NCBI GenBank assembly: GCA_029204225.1 | Contig: CM055096.1 | Location: 76,113,521-76,177,520 of the forward strand | DNA length: 64,000 nt | Reading direction: 5' to 3' | Source of the DNA: Diphasiastrum complanatum | Lineage: Eukaryota > Streptophyta > Lycopodiopsida > Lycopodiales > Lycopodiaceae | Shown here: positions 33,412 through 45,115 of the stretch, in pieces | How positions within the stretch are numbered: the stretch's first letter is position 1 | Layout: every line of letters begins with the position of its first letter | Program-made: the position numbers and the translations under genes | Notes under the pieces: model-generated | Database searches by the model: none | The model's input: only the letters and a program-made list of their open reading frames with translations | What the model was told of the DNA's origin: nothing

Positions 33412-34172
33412 TTGAAAAAATTCGAGCCCTTGAAAAAATTCTAGTCTTCGGAAAAATTCGAACGTTTGGAAGAAAAAAAAATCGAGTCTTTCAAAAAATT
33501 CGAGTCTTCGAAAAAATTTGAGTCTTTTGAAAAATTAGACTCTTTTGAAAAATTCGACTTGACAGTACAAAGGGTCCTTTGGTCCTTCAAAATAATTTGA
33601 GTCGTTGACGGACGAGCAACGATGGTTTAGGACGAAAGCCGATGGTGGGTGGCCAATGTATATGTGTGTATATACGTGGCCGAAGTACTGTGGGTGGACG
33701 TCTGATCTTGGGTATCGAAAAATTTTCGAAAAATCACGAATTTTTCGAGTCGATCCCATATTGAAAAATTCTGATTTTGGGTCGAAATTTTTCGACCCAA
33801 TGGTAAAAAAATCCGACCCTTGGTCGGGTCAGGTCGATTCAAAATTTTTTGACCCTTAGTCGGGTCGGGTCAGGTCAAAAATTTTTGAACCTTGGTCGAA
33901 TCGGGTCGAAATTTTTCGAACCTTGATCAGGTCGTGTCGTGTCGTTCCAAAAAATCGAGTCTTTTGAAAAATTCGATATTTGGAAAAATTCGAGTCTTAA
34001 GAAAAATTCGAGTCATTTGAAAAATTCGATCCTTTGGAAAAATTCGAGTCATTGAAAAATTTGAGTCATTGGAAAAAGTCGAGTCGTTGAAAAAATTCGA
34101 GTCGTTGAAAAAATTCGATCCATTGGAAAAATTCGAGTCTTTCCAAAAATTCGAGTCTTTCCAAAAAAAAAT
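33412..34172 (+). repeat. Degenerate minisatellite of AAAAATTCGAGTC units
   Basis: Units of about 16-20 bp built on GGAAAAATTCGAGTCTTT occur many times from 33412 to 34172. Within the array 33600-33950 has a variant built on GGTCGGGTCAGGTCGAAATT. All frames across it are artefacts. Confidence 0.85.
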
Positions 34173-34439
34173 CGAATGTCCATTCTCGTTTTCAATTATG
34201 TATGTGATTGACCTTCAATTGCGCGTCACATTAATGAACTTGCGATGATAGTTGTGATAGACCTTCACCTGCACCTCACGTTAATGTAGAGTAGTTGAAT
34301 TCTTTCAATACCTAGTGTTGGCCTTTCAATGAACAAATGGCATACTATTTACCCACATTCCTCCATATCCTTTAATCCTCTGAGATCGTTAATCCACTTT
34401 GGTAAGAAAATTAAAATTTGGTGTTTAATGATCTTGCGG

Positions 34440-35447
34440 ATGTAGTAAATATATTACTCACTTACTCTTGCAGTTGTTATAAAATTGTGTTTGCGTGAGC
34501 AGCAGCAGAAGCTCGAGGACTGAGCGTGGCGTGTAGGAACGGAAACGCAACAGTTAGCAGCATAAATATTCAAGTAGAAAAATTCATACAGATTGCGCAA
34601 ATGAACGACGCAGTAGTGAGACAAAAATTGCACTCTGATTAATATCAACAATGAGTACAATGGCTTGAAATAATAACTTCAGCTTGTTGAGCGTGATAAC
34701 GCTGGCTACAGAAAACTTTGATTGAAAGAGAAATTCAATTAACACTTACATAGCTTGATCCAGCTAGTATATATATTTACAAGTGTTGAAAGAAAAAATA
34801 TCTCATGCCTTAATTGCCATTTACTCCAGTTTTGCATCTATACAAAAGTTGGTAATCGCCCTTACGATATTTGTTTCTCAAGCTGTCTGATACCCATATT
34901 GCCCAAAAAAAAAAAAATCTGAAAAACCCGAAGGTGCCCTTTAGACTGAAGGTATGCAAATCCCGAAGGTGCCCTTAGACTTAAGGTGTGTAAATCCTTA
35001 AGGAGCCCTTAGACTGAAGGCAGCAAAGAAGGCGAAAAAGTCGAGAAAGTCTTAAGGCAGCGAATAAGGTGAAGGTGCCTTAGTTTTAAGTCAGTGAAGA
35101 AGGCGAAAGTGCCTTACATTTAAAAGCAGCGAAAAAACCGAAAAAGATGAAGGTGCTCCAAAAATGGTTTTAAGGCATTCTAGTTGCTTTGTCACATTTT
35201 TCGCAAAGAGGCGAAAAAGGCGAAAGTGGTTCGGAAATGGTTTCTAGGTCATTTTGGCCAGTGTGTCGCATTGAAGGCACGGAAAAAGGCGGAAAGTGCA
35301 AGGGTGCCTTAAATCATTTAAGGCATAAAGAAAAACAAAAAATTGGGAAAAATGTGAAGGTCCAAAATCATGTTCTCGGTCTTCCGTTTTCAAGATACTC
35401 ATTACTTGACGATTTTCTTTAAGGCTAAGCATAAGAAATCTAACACT
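34440..35447 (-). mobile_element. LTR remnant of a minus-strand element with internal minisatellite
   Basis: On the minus strand the purine tract CATTAAGGGGGAG is followed by TGTTAGATTTCTTATGC beginning at 35447, a typical 3' LTR start. The LTR extends left for up to about 1 kb. It contains a degenerate tandem array (34920-35320) of GAAGGTGCCCTTAGACT and GAAGGTGCCTTA units. Coding sequence to the right (35450-36070) is too decayed to recognise. Confidence 0.55.
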
Positions 35448-36095
35448 CCCCCTTAATGAGGATCTTGGAAAAACGCTTTGAACTTTGGATTTTAACATAT
35501 CATTAAATCTGAGATGAAGCTCATTTTGGTAGAGCTAACATGCATTTTGAATCCTTCAATAAATTCAGATTGTTACTAATAGTAACATATCATCTACATG
35601 AAAGGTGATGATTATGAAGGGATTCGATGTAGACTGAAAATAAGAATTCGAGTCTGTCGAGTTTGGAATAAAACCATTCTCGTTTTAAGATGCATTGATC
35701 TTCTTTTGATCAGCGTCAGGTGTTGACATTGCCTCTGAAATAGCGTTTGATTCCTGCACAAAGTAGCAGGCGTAACTTGGGATGGAGGCTGTCTTGATCG
35801 GTTCGATCTTCTGGTTTGAACTGCGATCCTCTGATGCGATTCATTTGGCTGAGGGACTGTCTCATTGCCGGAGTCGATGTCAGTGTCAGTGTCAATCTTC
35901 TTATCAGTCCTGAGTCATTCGTAGCCGTTGGTGTCGATTCTAGGATTTGAATTCGAAGTAGCTTTCCCCTTGTGGTTGATTTGCAGGATTTGCATACCTT
36001 CAGTCTAAAGGGCACAAGGGATTTGCATACCTTGCGGGCAGTGCGTGACATTTTTGGCGGCAAAAACACACATTCTCTCTCTAAAATAGTTTTAT
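35448..36095. other. Decayed internal sequence of the preceding LTR element
   Basis: No domain is recognised. 35995-36035 contains, in reverse, the words of the array at 34920-35000 (GCATACCTTCAGTCTAAAGGG), so a piece of the LTR array is inverted here. Confidence 0.4.
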
Positions 36096-36269
36096 ACTAT
36101 ATACTAGTTGTGAGTGCCCGTCGTTGACGGACCATGGTGGCTGATTTAGGTGACGGTTGATGATTTGGATTCCGGTATGTTGTTGTCGAGCGATGATGAC
36201 CGATCTAGGTGGCGGCCGATGATCTAGTGAGTCTTGGAAAAAACTTGAGTCTTGGGAAAAATTCGAGTG

Positions 36270-36324
<55 letters not shown>
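36096..36324. repeat. Dispersed repeat with GCCC-hairpin, copy 2, and (TA)n
   Basis: ATACTAGTTGTGAGTGCCCG, TCGTTGACGG and the GATCTAGGTGGCGGCCGATG words match copy 1 at 33295. A second sub-copy of the CCGATCTAGGTGGCG part lies near 36200. A (TA)n tract of about 26 units follows at 36272-36324. Confidence 0.75.
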
Positions 36325-36328
<4 letters not shown>

Positions 36329-36348
36329 GTGCATTCCAAGATGATTAC

Positions 36349-37200
36349 CATATGCCTCGTAGTAGAATCTGGCAATCCTTGAGATCTGGCTCAAGTGCGA
36401 CATTTGGATGAGGGCTGGGAAGGCGTGGATATAACATGGAGATGTTCAGATCCCCATCATTGTCCTGCCAATCTTCATCCCTGCAAACAGTTTTGATTGA
36501 GATTAGATAAGATTGTGTTCACCAAGGAGCTCAAATTTTTGCATACCCCATATGCAGGTAGATAAGAGAATGACTTGTCTGTATCCCGCACAAGAAGTCA
36601 TTGAAGGGTAACGCCAAAAGCTCATTTGCAATGCTCTAATTAAGAGTATTGGATGAATATTAGATAAACTTGACGGAAGTGTTTGACCAAACAGTTTTGT
36701 GGTTCTCTTGGTTGCATAACTGTTTGGAAAAGAGCACACCATGTTACTAAAAGGGACTTTCAAATAGTAGCATTTTCTCTTTAGTGAAAAAGAAGAAAAT
36801 GAACAAAAGATGAGTTGGGTGTTAAATGAATTAATGTAACAGAAATGAAAAAAATTGTATTTGATAAAGCTCAGAAATCTCCTAAGATGAAATAGAAGAT
36901 TTACAAAAGCTAGGCTCTGCATAATTTACACTCATGATTGGTTCCTTCACAAATGGCATGATAGTATATGAAAGTATTGAAATCTAGATCCTAACCCACA
37001 ACTAAACTTATCACAGAATGCAAATAGAAGGCTAAACAATTTGATTTCATCCCACCTAAAGTAGTATGTGTTGGCATTTGGCTTTAGTCCATGGTTTAGT
37101 TGTAGTGTTGTTTGAATACTCAAATTTGGAAGGATCCAATCTCCATGTGCAAAAGGGTCTGATGTGTTCAAAATACTTGTAGACAGCCCTCTTAATCCCG
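36349..37200 (-). pseudogene. Lipase-like alpha/beta-hydrolase, three-exon fragment
   Basis: Three minus-strand exons splice in frame. Exon A (about 37200-37056) ends KPNANTYYF at TTTAG/GTGGGA and contains SGLRGLSTSI and DWILPNLSIQ. Exon B (36719-36579), after AAACAG, begins YATKRTTKLFG and has IHPILLIRALQMSFW; the A/B join gives the TYYFSYATK motif. Exon C (36480-36349), after TTTGCAG, reads DEDWQDNDGDLNISMLYPRL and ends GIW at ATG/GTAATC. The order and motifs match my recollection of the plant alpha/beta-hydrolases similar to bacterial staphylococcal-type lipases; function in plants is not well established. The exon B donor is CAG/ACAAGT, so GT has become AC and normal splicing should fail. 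The 5' exons with the catalytic Ser and the C-terminal exons are missing. Confidence 0.65.
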
Positions 37201-37295
37201 ATTGACGCCAAAACAATGATTAAAAATTTATTAACAAAGGCATTAAATAAAGAGAGACTGATAGCATTAAGAAAGTCAAAACATGGAGACAAAAC

Positions 37296-37550
37296 ATGCT
37301 TACTCTAAAACGCAAATACTATGGCTACAAATTATTTGCTGCTCGGATCAACAGACAACAACTAAAAGCAAATGCAATGGCTACGTACTATTTGTTGCTC
37401 GGATCAAAAGAAAAAAAATCAAAACTAAATGAAATGACTATGTATTCTTTCATGCTCAAATCAAAAGGAAATAACCAAAAGCAAATGCAATGGCTATGTA
37501 CTCTTTGCTGCTTGAATCAAAAGCAAAAAAATCAAATCAAAAGCAATGAC
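37296..37550 (+). repeat. Minisatellite of about 70 bp, 3.5 copies
   Basis: Units contain AAGCAAATGCAATGGCTA, then TACTATTTGTTGCTC, then GGATCAAAAG. Successive copies differ at many sites. A further isolated copy is at about 38096-38165. The array sits next to exon A of the lipase-like fragment. Confidence 0.85.
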
Positions 37551-38290
37551 CACCTCTTTGGATCATGAGAAGAAAACGCCATCATTCATCATTCCTAATT
37601 CGTTCTATCTCATCTTCTCTGCTCTCTGCTCTCTACTCTCTGTGATGCTCTTCTTTTCAAATTAAAAATCAAGTTATAAGGGATCTGGATTTAGTTTGTT
37701 TATGTTAGTCTTTCTTACAAATCCGGGGTAGAAGTTATGAGGCCTTCAAATGACACAACCACACCTTGATATAGAGGTGTATTTTTTTCTTCAATAAATA
37801 CATAGGAAATGCTTCATGTCCTCTACCAAAACTTTCAAGATGTCCGGTATCTAAAATTTTGATTGCTACATGAAAAAATGGTTATAGTTTTTCCAGCTAG
37901 CATTACAGTGCCATCCTACAATACAGAGATAATATAACTCTAAATACACTTCCACAAACTCGCTTTCAAAAATTCATCAGTAGTGTTGGATCCTTCAAGA
38001 TGCTCTGCAAAAGCTCCACATACCCGGAACCAAAATCCTCTGACGTACATAAGTAACAATTCACAAAACAGAAAACAACACCAGTAGCATCATCTCATCT
38101 CAAATCAAAAGAAAAAACTAAAAGGAAATGCAGTGGGTACGCACTATTTGCTGCTCAGGGCAAAACCAAAATTGGAATGAAATTGCAATAGTAAACAAAT
38201 GAATAGCCAAGGAGTGCTTGCCTATTCTCTAGGCTCCAGCTAGCGCTATCATACCTCATGCTGAATGAGAGAGAAGGGGATCGCCTTCTT
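37551..38290. other. Unannotated sequence with one outlying minisatellite unit
   Basis: It holds one unit of the 70-bp repeat near 38096-38165 and otherwise no recognised feature. Confidence 0.5.
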
Positions 38291-38294
38291 CGAT

Positions 38295-38440
38295 GTCTCG
38301 TGTCAACATTCTACAGTGTGTGTAGAGGAAAGTTCCATTGATAACCTTAAGGCTCTTGGGCCCCCATGTCTCGTATCAACATTCTAGAGTGTGTGTAGAG
38401 GAAAGTTCCATTGATAGCCTTAAGGCTCTTGGGCCCCCAG
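38295..38440 (+). repeat. 73-bp tandem duplication
   Basis: Two copies of a 73-bp unit (TGTCTCGTGTCAACATTCTA...GGGCCCCCA) lie head to tail with about four differences. Confidence 0.9.
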
Positions 38441-39114
38441 ATCGATGCTCCTGATCCTCTAGAACGCACACCAGCGAAGGGGGCACAAAAGGCCTCTGGC
38501 CGTGCACGGTCAAGCGGGGATGCGGTGGGCCTTCTTGATTTTAAATTTTCTGCAGTGGGCCTTTTATATTTTAAATTTTTTGCAGATCCTCAAACTGACG
38601 GTAATGCATTATTTGCGGGCTCCTGCTTCATGTCCCTTTGTGAATGCGAGCTTTCTTGCTTCATGTTTGTCTGTGAAACCAGATCTTTGAGCTTCACACT
38701 TCCTTCAATTATTGGTATTTTTTGATGCAAACGAGATGGACGCTCGTCGCCCAGGTTAACTTAACCTGCACAAGTTTGAGATTGGTCTGAACTACCTAAT
38801 GGCTGATCATCTTGCTGCGAGGGGGGTGGATATTGACCACAAGGGCTAGATGGAATGGATGCATCTTCAGGGGAGTGTGGCGGGGATGGAGACAATAAAT
38901 TTAAATTGAATTCCCACTTGTCTCTTATCTTACTCAATTTTGGGAGGAAAGAAGCAATCTATACTTACAAAAAATAGATATATGCACTGCGATAGCACGA
39001 TCTGATAGGCCACACAAACTGCAGCACCCAGTGTCGTCCATAAGCTACAATTGGAAACACCATTCTGAACATGAATGTAAGGGTTTGAAAGAGATGACAT
39101 ATAAATGCCTTGGA

Positions 39115-39134
39115 GGGGGGGGGGGGGGGGGGGG
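39115..39134. repeat. Poly(G) run of 20
   Basis: Twenty consecutive G after TGGA. Such a run is rare in AT-rich plant DNA and could fold as a quadruplex; its exact length may also be unreliable in the assembly. Confidence 0.9.
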
Positions 39135-40539
39135 ATTGGCGGAATTCCGCAGGTCAATAAAATTGCGAAGATCTCCAGAGAAACTAATCCCTACAATACC
39201 ATGGCATGTCCCCAAGGAAGAACCCTAACCCTACTACATCTCTTGTATAGGGTCGTGTTGATAAAGTGGACAGTTGGGGATAGAATCTCCTGAAGGTAAT
39301 TTACTATCTGCTTCAGGCTATATTTTCTTTGTCTCGGAATACAAAAAAGTGATCTTATGAATAGGATGGTAAATTTTTATGCTTTTGCTTTTGTGAGTGA
39401 TTGGTAAGCCTATTGGATTCTAGAAGTAGAGGTAAACCTACCAATCATAGGATTTAACCTCAGAATCCAACTCCTTGAATACACTCCCTCTATATCGCTC
39501 TTCCTTATTATTGGATTGTTCTATAGTGCGTCTTCACATGTGCGAGAATTTGATATCTGCATCTACGAATAAATTCTACCAGAATTATGCATGATTCCAA
39601 CTGTGAAGCAAAATCTGAAATCCAAACAGCAGTAGCAACCCTAGAGAATGCATGTTCCTTCTTGGGCACACGCTTGAAGCCTGTGGCAGTTGATGCTGAT
39701 TCAATCTCCTTCTGCATGAGGCACATCTTTGGGCCTTATTAATGATACTAATTTGTAACCAGTCGCGATCCAACAGGATCCAATAGCCAGGGAACTGGTT
39801 TTACTCTGGCTGGAGTAGCGCATTTTTTTCCTTGAAAATTCTGGAAAACATCGTGGATCATATGAACAAAAAAAAAACCGTGACAGGAAGCAAATAAGAG
39901 CCCGAAAGGATTCAACTGATCATGAATGATGTTGAATTAGAGTTGAGAACACAGAATGTGCTATACCTAAAAAAAAAAACAATGAAACGCTTGCAATAAG
40001 AGGAAGGGAAGAGAAAGAGAGAGAGATTGGTGCTGCTCGTTGAATGTGGTAGCGATCACCACAGGCGCTCATCTTCCCCTGTACACACACACACACACAC
40101 ACACACAAAAGAAAGAGAGAGAGGTCAAAAAAAAGAAAAAAAAGAAAAAAAAAAAAAGGCCTGTATATGGGTTTTTTTTTTTACCATTTTTTTTCAAACC
40201 TTGTTTTAGCTTTTCTCTTTGTAAATTGTTTTAGCAAGGCAGGGCCCAAAAATGTTTTTTCTGTTCCCAGGAAAACAATGAGAGAGTACCCTAGATACTC
40301 ACACGAACTCATGCTATTTGTTGATTTGGATTCGATAAAACAAGGGATTGTGGGTAAAAGTTGTACACAGACACTTCTTTCAAGAATAAGCACAAATTAC
40401 AGCCACATAAACACACAACTTCTGGATCTGATTCTAAGATTGCCATTCATGAGTGTCAGTGGGCATTATATTGAGTTCTTGCCACGTTAATGCCTGAAAG
40501 TATGTTCTTGACAGGAAATATGATTTAGTAAAAGCACCC

Positions 40540-40790
40540 AGCTTGATTAAAAAACAATACTACGAAGAGTTATTGTTGTCAAAACACAGATATGCAAAGA
40601 TACAGACAGACTCATGAAGCTATAATCATGTTTGAACAACCCAGCATCAATACCAAATACTTGTGCACTCCACAAACCTATTTATGCAAGGAAGCTTGAT
40701 GAAAAAACAATACTACGATGAGTTAATGTTGTCAAAACACAAATATGCAAAGAGATAGACAGACTCATGAAGCTATAATCATGTTTAAAC
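40540..40790 (+). repeat. Direct duplication of about 100 bp
   Basis: AGCTTGAT(T/G)AAAAAACAAT and CTCATGAAGCTATAATCATG are in both copies, which start about 152 bp apart. Divergence is a few percent. Confidence 0.85.
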
Positions 40791-42060
40791 AGCTCTGAGA
40801 TGTTTGTGAATTAGCAATGAGACATTAAAAAGGGGTTTGGAAAATCAAGAATGTATATTTGTACTACTTGCGAGCACTTCAAAGCACTTTGAGAACAAGC
40901 TAAAAATGCACAAAAACAAAGGTATTTGTTAATTAAATTTATATTTTATTATTTTTAATAATTATTTCACACCTAAAATTAAAATCTTATCTATATTTTT
41001 AATTTATGAAATCAATTTTGTCTTTGTATTTTTTAGTGGAGATTACAAAGTCATTCCAAGTGCATAGAGAACTACAACCAACAAAGCGATAAAAGCTAAC
41101 AAAACACAAAAAGAAATGCTTGGAGTCTTCTCAAAGGTACACTAGTCTCATCATCAATGGGATGTTCAACCGTGTCATCATTTGAAATGATCCGAATTTG
41201 ACCATTACGGTAATTCATAAAATAATTATTGAATTTTGTGATTGTCTTCCTGAGATTTTTTATTTGTAACTTGATAATACAGCCTATGCAAACAAAAATC
41301 AAATAGTGTTGGCATATTTGTCGATGTTGGTTACTTTGAAAGTTTTCAAAAAAATAAAAATAGGATTTTTATTAGTGGGTCACACTTAGATTAGATTGAC
41401 CAAATGTTTAGTTGCTTTTTTAAAAAGTTGAGCCACAAAAAATCCTTACTTTTACTAGTACTACAAGGTATTAATGAGGAGTCCTACACCCCTAAACCAA
41501 ATGTGTTATTATTACAACACACATTTGATTTTAGAGATTATGTTAAAATGTCTAAACAATGGTGCATAGCACCAATCAACGATATCAGTTTTCAGCACCA
41601 ATTTAGAGTTGCAAATAATGATGATGGCATCACATTATTGTGGAGAAAGCAATTTTTAAACTCCATGACGTGGTTACCTTATGAATCGGAAGTATACTCT
41701 TTGGCATCCCACACAATATAAGGATATCTCTTATTTACAATTGAGCTAATTCCTTTTAATTTATTTTTGCATGCTATGAAATGTGTTTGCTTTCTAGATT
41801 ATTTAACTATAATTTAAATGACTTCATTTATTCGCCTAGTTTCGAGAAGTCATGTTATGAAGTCCATGACATAAGGAGTGCAACAACCTAGGATTTCTTT
41901 ATCCCCTTAATCTTTGTTATGTCGACAAGTCAAGCAAGAGGTATCAAAATTTTTGGTTTCTTTGCACAAATGTGGCTAAAATAAAAACATGTGCATGGCT
42001 TCTAGAGTGAAAATTCTTTCTCTATGTGTTGGAGAACAAGGTGTATGACTTTGTTGTGCA

Positions 42061-42671
42061 ATCTTCTCTCTATAGTCCATAGGAATGATCTAAGAGAAGG
42101 TTATATCACTAGTGGCCCCAATCAATGTAAAAATTGACAATCTTCTCATCCTTCTTGATTCTACAAGACTTTGCATCAAAACTCCCACAAAACCATTGTA
42201 AAACATTTGACCAACATTTAGCAAATTTTTTGTAATAGAAGATACATAGAGGACTCCATCAGGTTTATTTGTATTTACTTTAAACCAAGGCAAATGGGAA
42301 TATATCCCATTCCTTCTACTTTACATTCCACATCATTTGAAAATAAATCCACTAGCTCCATCAAAAGGTACAAAATGAGAAATATGGCTTATCGTGTAGG
42401 AAGTGGCCCAACTATATATCCATTATGGATCTTCACCTCTTAAACTTGATGATGAGAATGAAGACATCATGAAGGATTCTCCATCTTCCTTAGCCTCTTG
42501 ATTATCAACATTGGCTTGGTTTGATTAAGTGAATGTGGTACAGAATGAAAGAGCCGAGATGCCAAATTCTGATCGATCCCTTGGTGCGTGCACTACGTCT
42601 ACTCGGAGAGGTTCTGTAGGCGAACACAAACAATTCTAATGCACTTTGCGAAAATGTAAGGAATGCAGAGC
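42061..42671 (-). mobile_element. Left part of a minus-strand copia remnant split by a later copia
   Basis: A protease-region relic at 42293-42090 reads GVLYVSSITKNLLNVGQM, the usual landmark after the DSGA motif. At 42560-42671 begins an LTR related to that at 32832-33240 (GCACTACGTCTA, ATGCACTTTGCGAAA). The LTR is cut at AGAGC by the element at 42672 and goes on at 47552. Confidence 0.6.
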
Positions 42672-43471
42672 TGTCGCGGAAGCGAGACTGTTTCATTTTA
42701 GTCTTCGTCTTCTTATTTGCAAACGATTTCTTGTCTTTGAATTTTCTCTTTGCGCAGAAGTTGTTTACAGGATCCCAGACACACGACTACACATCACAGA
42801 ACACATTCTATTCTAGCAATCAAGACAAATGACAGCACAAGATAGGGAGATGCACAAAAATAGAACGACTGTATTATCAGTTTCGTTTTTAGAGCGAGAT
42901 TGTGAGTGTCTCGCTCGTTGGCGGAATGATACTCTGCTCTTTCGTTGTGTTCTGCTCGCATGCACAGCTATAGTTTCTAGTATTTTTCTGCTGTACTCGC
43001 TACCTCTCTCTCTCTGTCTCTTACAGATCTCTCTATTCAGATTATTTTTCACATTAGTTTATGATCTAGAGAGGATCGTTTATACCTCCACAGTGTGGAG
43101 TTTACAAGATGGCTAAACGTAGAATCACAAGACTAGTTAACACTAATCAACTAATTAGTTAGTCTCCGTTGTTGCCATTCGTTTCAGTTGGGCGTGAAGT
43201 TTATGACTCTAAGCCTGTTGAGCTGCCAGCTGGCAGCACAAAAGATTCCTCTTCGTTTGTTTCGTAATCTCTCGTTTGCTTTCGTTCTTTTCGTCTCTTT
43301 CGTAGTTTTTCATTTTTGCGTCCCTTTGCGGTTTGCGGTCTGGGAGGTGTGTTTACGATTCACGAATGATTCGCAAATCGTTCGTGCTTCGAGTCAAAGG
43401 ACGTAGACTATCGCGAATTGCTCTCGTTCGACCTTCGTTTCTTGTTCGTGCTACAACAAAGTTGCAGGAGT

Positions 43472-45115
43472 TCACCATTTCTGACACTCCCTCTTGAACC
43501 TTGCAGCTTTGTACGTATAATCCAATTGCCTTTCTTGCTTGGCAAAGAGTGGGTTGTCGAGCGGTTTCGTGAGCAGATCTGCAATCATATTTTTTGATTT
43601 TATATACTGAACCTGGAGCTCTCCTTTTGAGATCAAATCTCGAATGTGATGATACTTCAGAGGTATGTGCTTTGTCTTTGAATGGAAGACAGGATCCTGG
43701 GACAGATAGATGGCACTTTGAGAGTCCATCATCATCGTGCTTGGCCCCTCTCGTGGTATCCCAATTGCCTCCAGCATCATCTGTAGCCACACTACCTCAT
43801 TCGCGACCTTTGAAGTTGTGACATATTCAGCTTTGCAAGAGGATTGAGCCACCAAGGTTTGTTTTTTGCATATCCAGCTTATTGCAGTTCCGCACGCTAT
43901 TGTACATCCTCCAGTAATGGACTTGTTGTCATCTTTGCAGCTCGCCCAGCTTGCATCACTGTAGTGGTGCAGCTCGAATTTTTTTCGTTTTCAGCTTTGT
44001 AGATTAACATTCTGGATAGCTTTCAGATACTGTAGGATTTGTTTTGCCATTTGCCAATGTGCCATGCCAGGATTGGAAGAGAATTGGCTCAAGGCGTAAA
44101 CAGAGAAAGCCAGATCAGGTCTGGTACAAATTGTCAAGTACATCAGACTACCGATTAAGTTCTAGTAGGGTATACCTGCCATCCTCTGTTCTTTTTCTTT
44201 CGTTTTTGGGCAATCCTGCTTTGTGAGCTTGGCTCCAGCTATCATTGGTGTGGCCTTTTCTTTGCAGTATATCATGTGGTACTGCTTTAGCACCTTTCTG
44301 GCATATTCTGGCTGACTCAAGTGCATTTCGTCCTTTGTTCAATCTCTTCTGATCTCCAGCCCTAGGCATTTTGTTGCTTCTCCGAGATCTGTGATTTCGT
44401 AGCTTTCATAAATCTGACTTTTAAGCATCAAGGAATTTCCTATCATCAGCGAATCATCCACGAAAATGGTCGGTATCACAAAATCCTTTCCTACTCTTTT
44501 AATGTAGACATTGTAGTCTGGGTGAGTAGGATTGAAGTCTAGAGACTTGAGAAGACCATCAAGCTTTCTATACCAGGCTCGTGATGCATGTTTTAGACCG
44601 TAGATGCATCTTTACAATCGATAGACATATTGTCTGTTGTCGGGGTCTTCATAGCCTTCAAGTTGCTTCATGAAGATTTCCTCCTCTAGATCTGCATGGA
44701 GAAAGCCTGTTTTCACGCCAATCTGGTGAATTTTCAGATTGTACTGTGTGGCGTATGCAAGGAGTAGCCTTACGCTTGTCATCTTGACCATGGGCGAATA
44801 TGTGTCGAAATAATCAACACCATATCTCTACGTGCATCTGGCTCCTTCGACTAGCGTTCTGTTTATTCTTTCTGCCACACCATTGTATTCTGGTGTGTAT
44901 GCAGGAGTGAACTGGTGTTCTATCCCCTGTTCTTCGCAGAATCTTGAGAATTTTGTGCTTTTGTATTCACCTTCGTTGTTAGATTTAAGGATCTGTATCT
45001 TTTTCGAGGTGTGTCTCTCTACAAATGTCACGAACTTCTCGAAGGAATCATATACTTCGGATTTCTTCTTTAAGTAGTAGATCGTGGTCATCCGGCTGTA
45101 ATCATCTATGAATGT
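43472..45115 (-). pseudogene. Copia integrase joined by deletion to RT and RNase H
   Basis: Integrase: TFIDDYSRM, LKSNNEGEYKSTKF (catalytic Asp replaced by Asn in the usual SDNGGEY) and NGVAERINRTLVEGAR (Glu). Within a few codons the frame becomes RT (GVDYFDTYSPMVKM), so integrase C-terminus and RT start are missing. RT continues with IHQIGVKTGFLHADLEEEIF, IYGLKHASRAWY and IFVDDSLMIG (FVDD). RNase H: YSDASWASCKDDNKSITG, KKQTLVAQSSCKAEY, MIADLLTKPLDNPLF. Several stops. The integrase Asn and the deletion rule out autonomy. Confidence 0.85.

Larger units (their letters stand above)
38441..42060. other. Unannotated sequence with short repeats
   Basis: It includes a 20-base G run at 39115-39134, a (CA)n tract at 40083-40107 next to A-rich sequence, and a direct repeat of about 100 bp at 40540-40640 and 40692-40790. 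A frame at 38760-38850 (LMADHLAARGVDIDH) faintly resembles the end of a LINE RNase H. The frame at 39726-39508 (minus) is not recognised. No gene can be supported. Confidence 0.5.

Noticed and set aside
33535-33859. Frames in the ATTCGAGTC minisatellite
   Set aside because: They are translations of tandem repeats on both strands.
33412-34172. CRISPR-like array
   Set aside because: Units are contiguous and degenerate with no spacers, and the DNA is from a plant nuclear genome.
37296-37568. 90-residue Lys/Gln-rich coding region
   Set aside because: It follows the 70-bp minisatellite period and has no homologue that I recognise.
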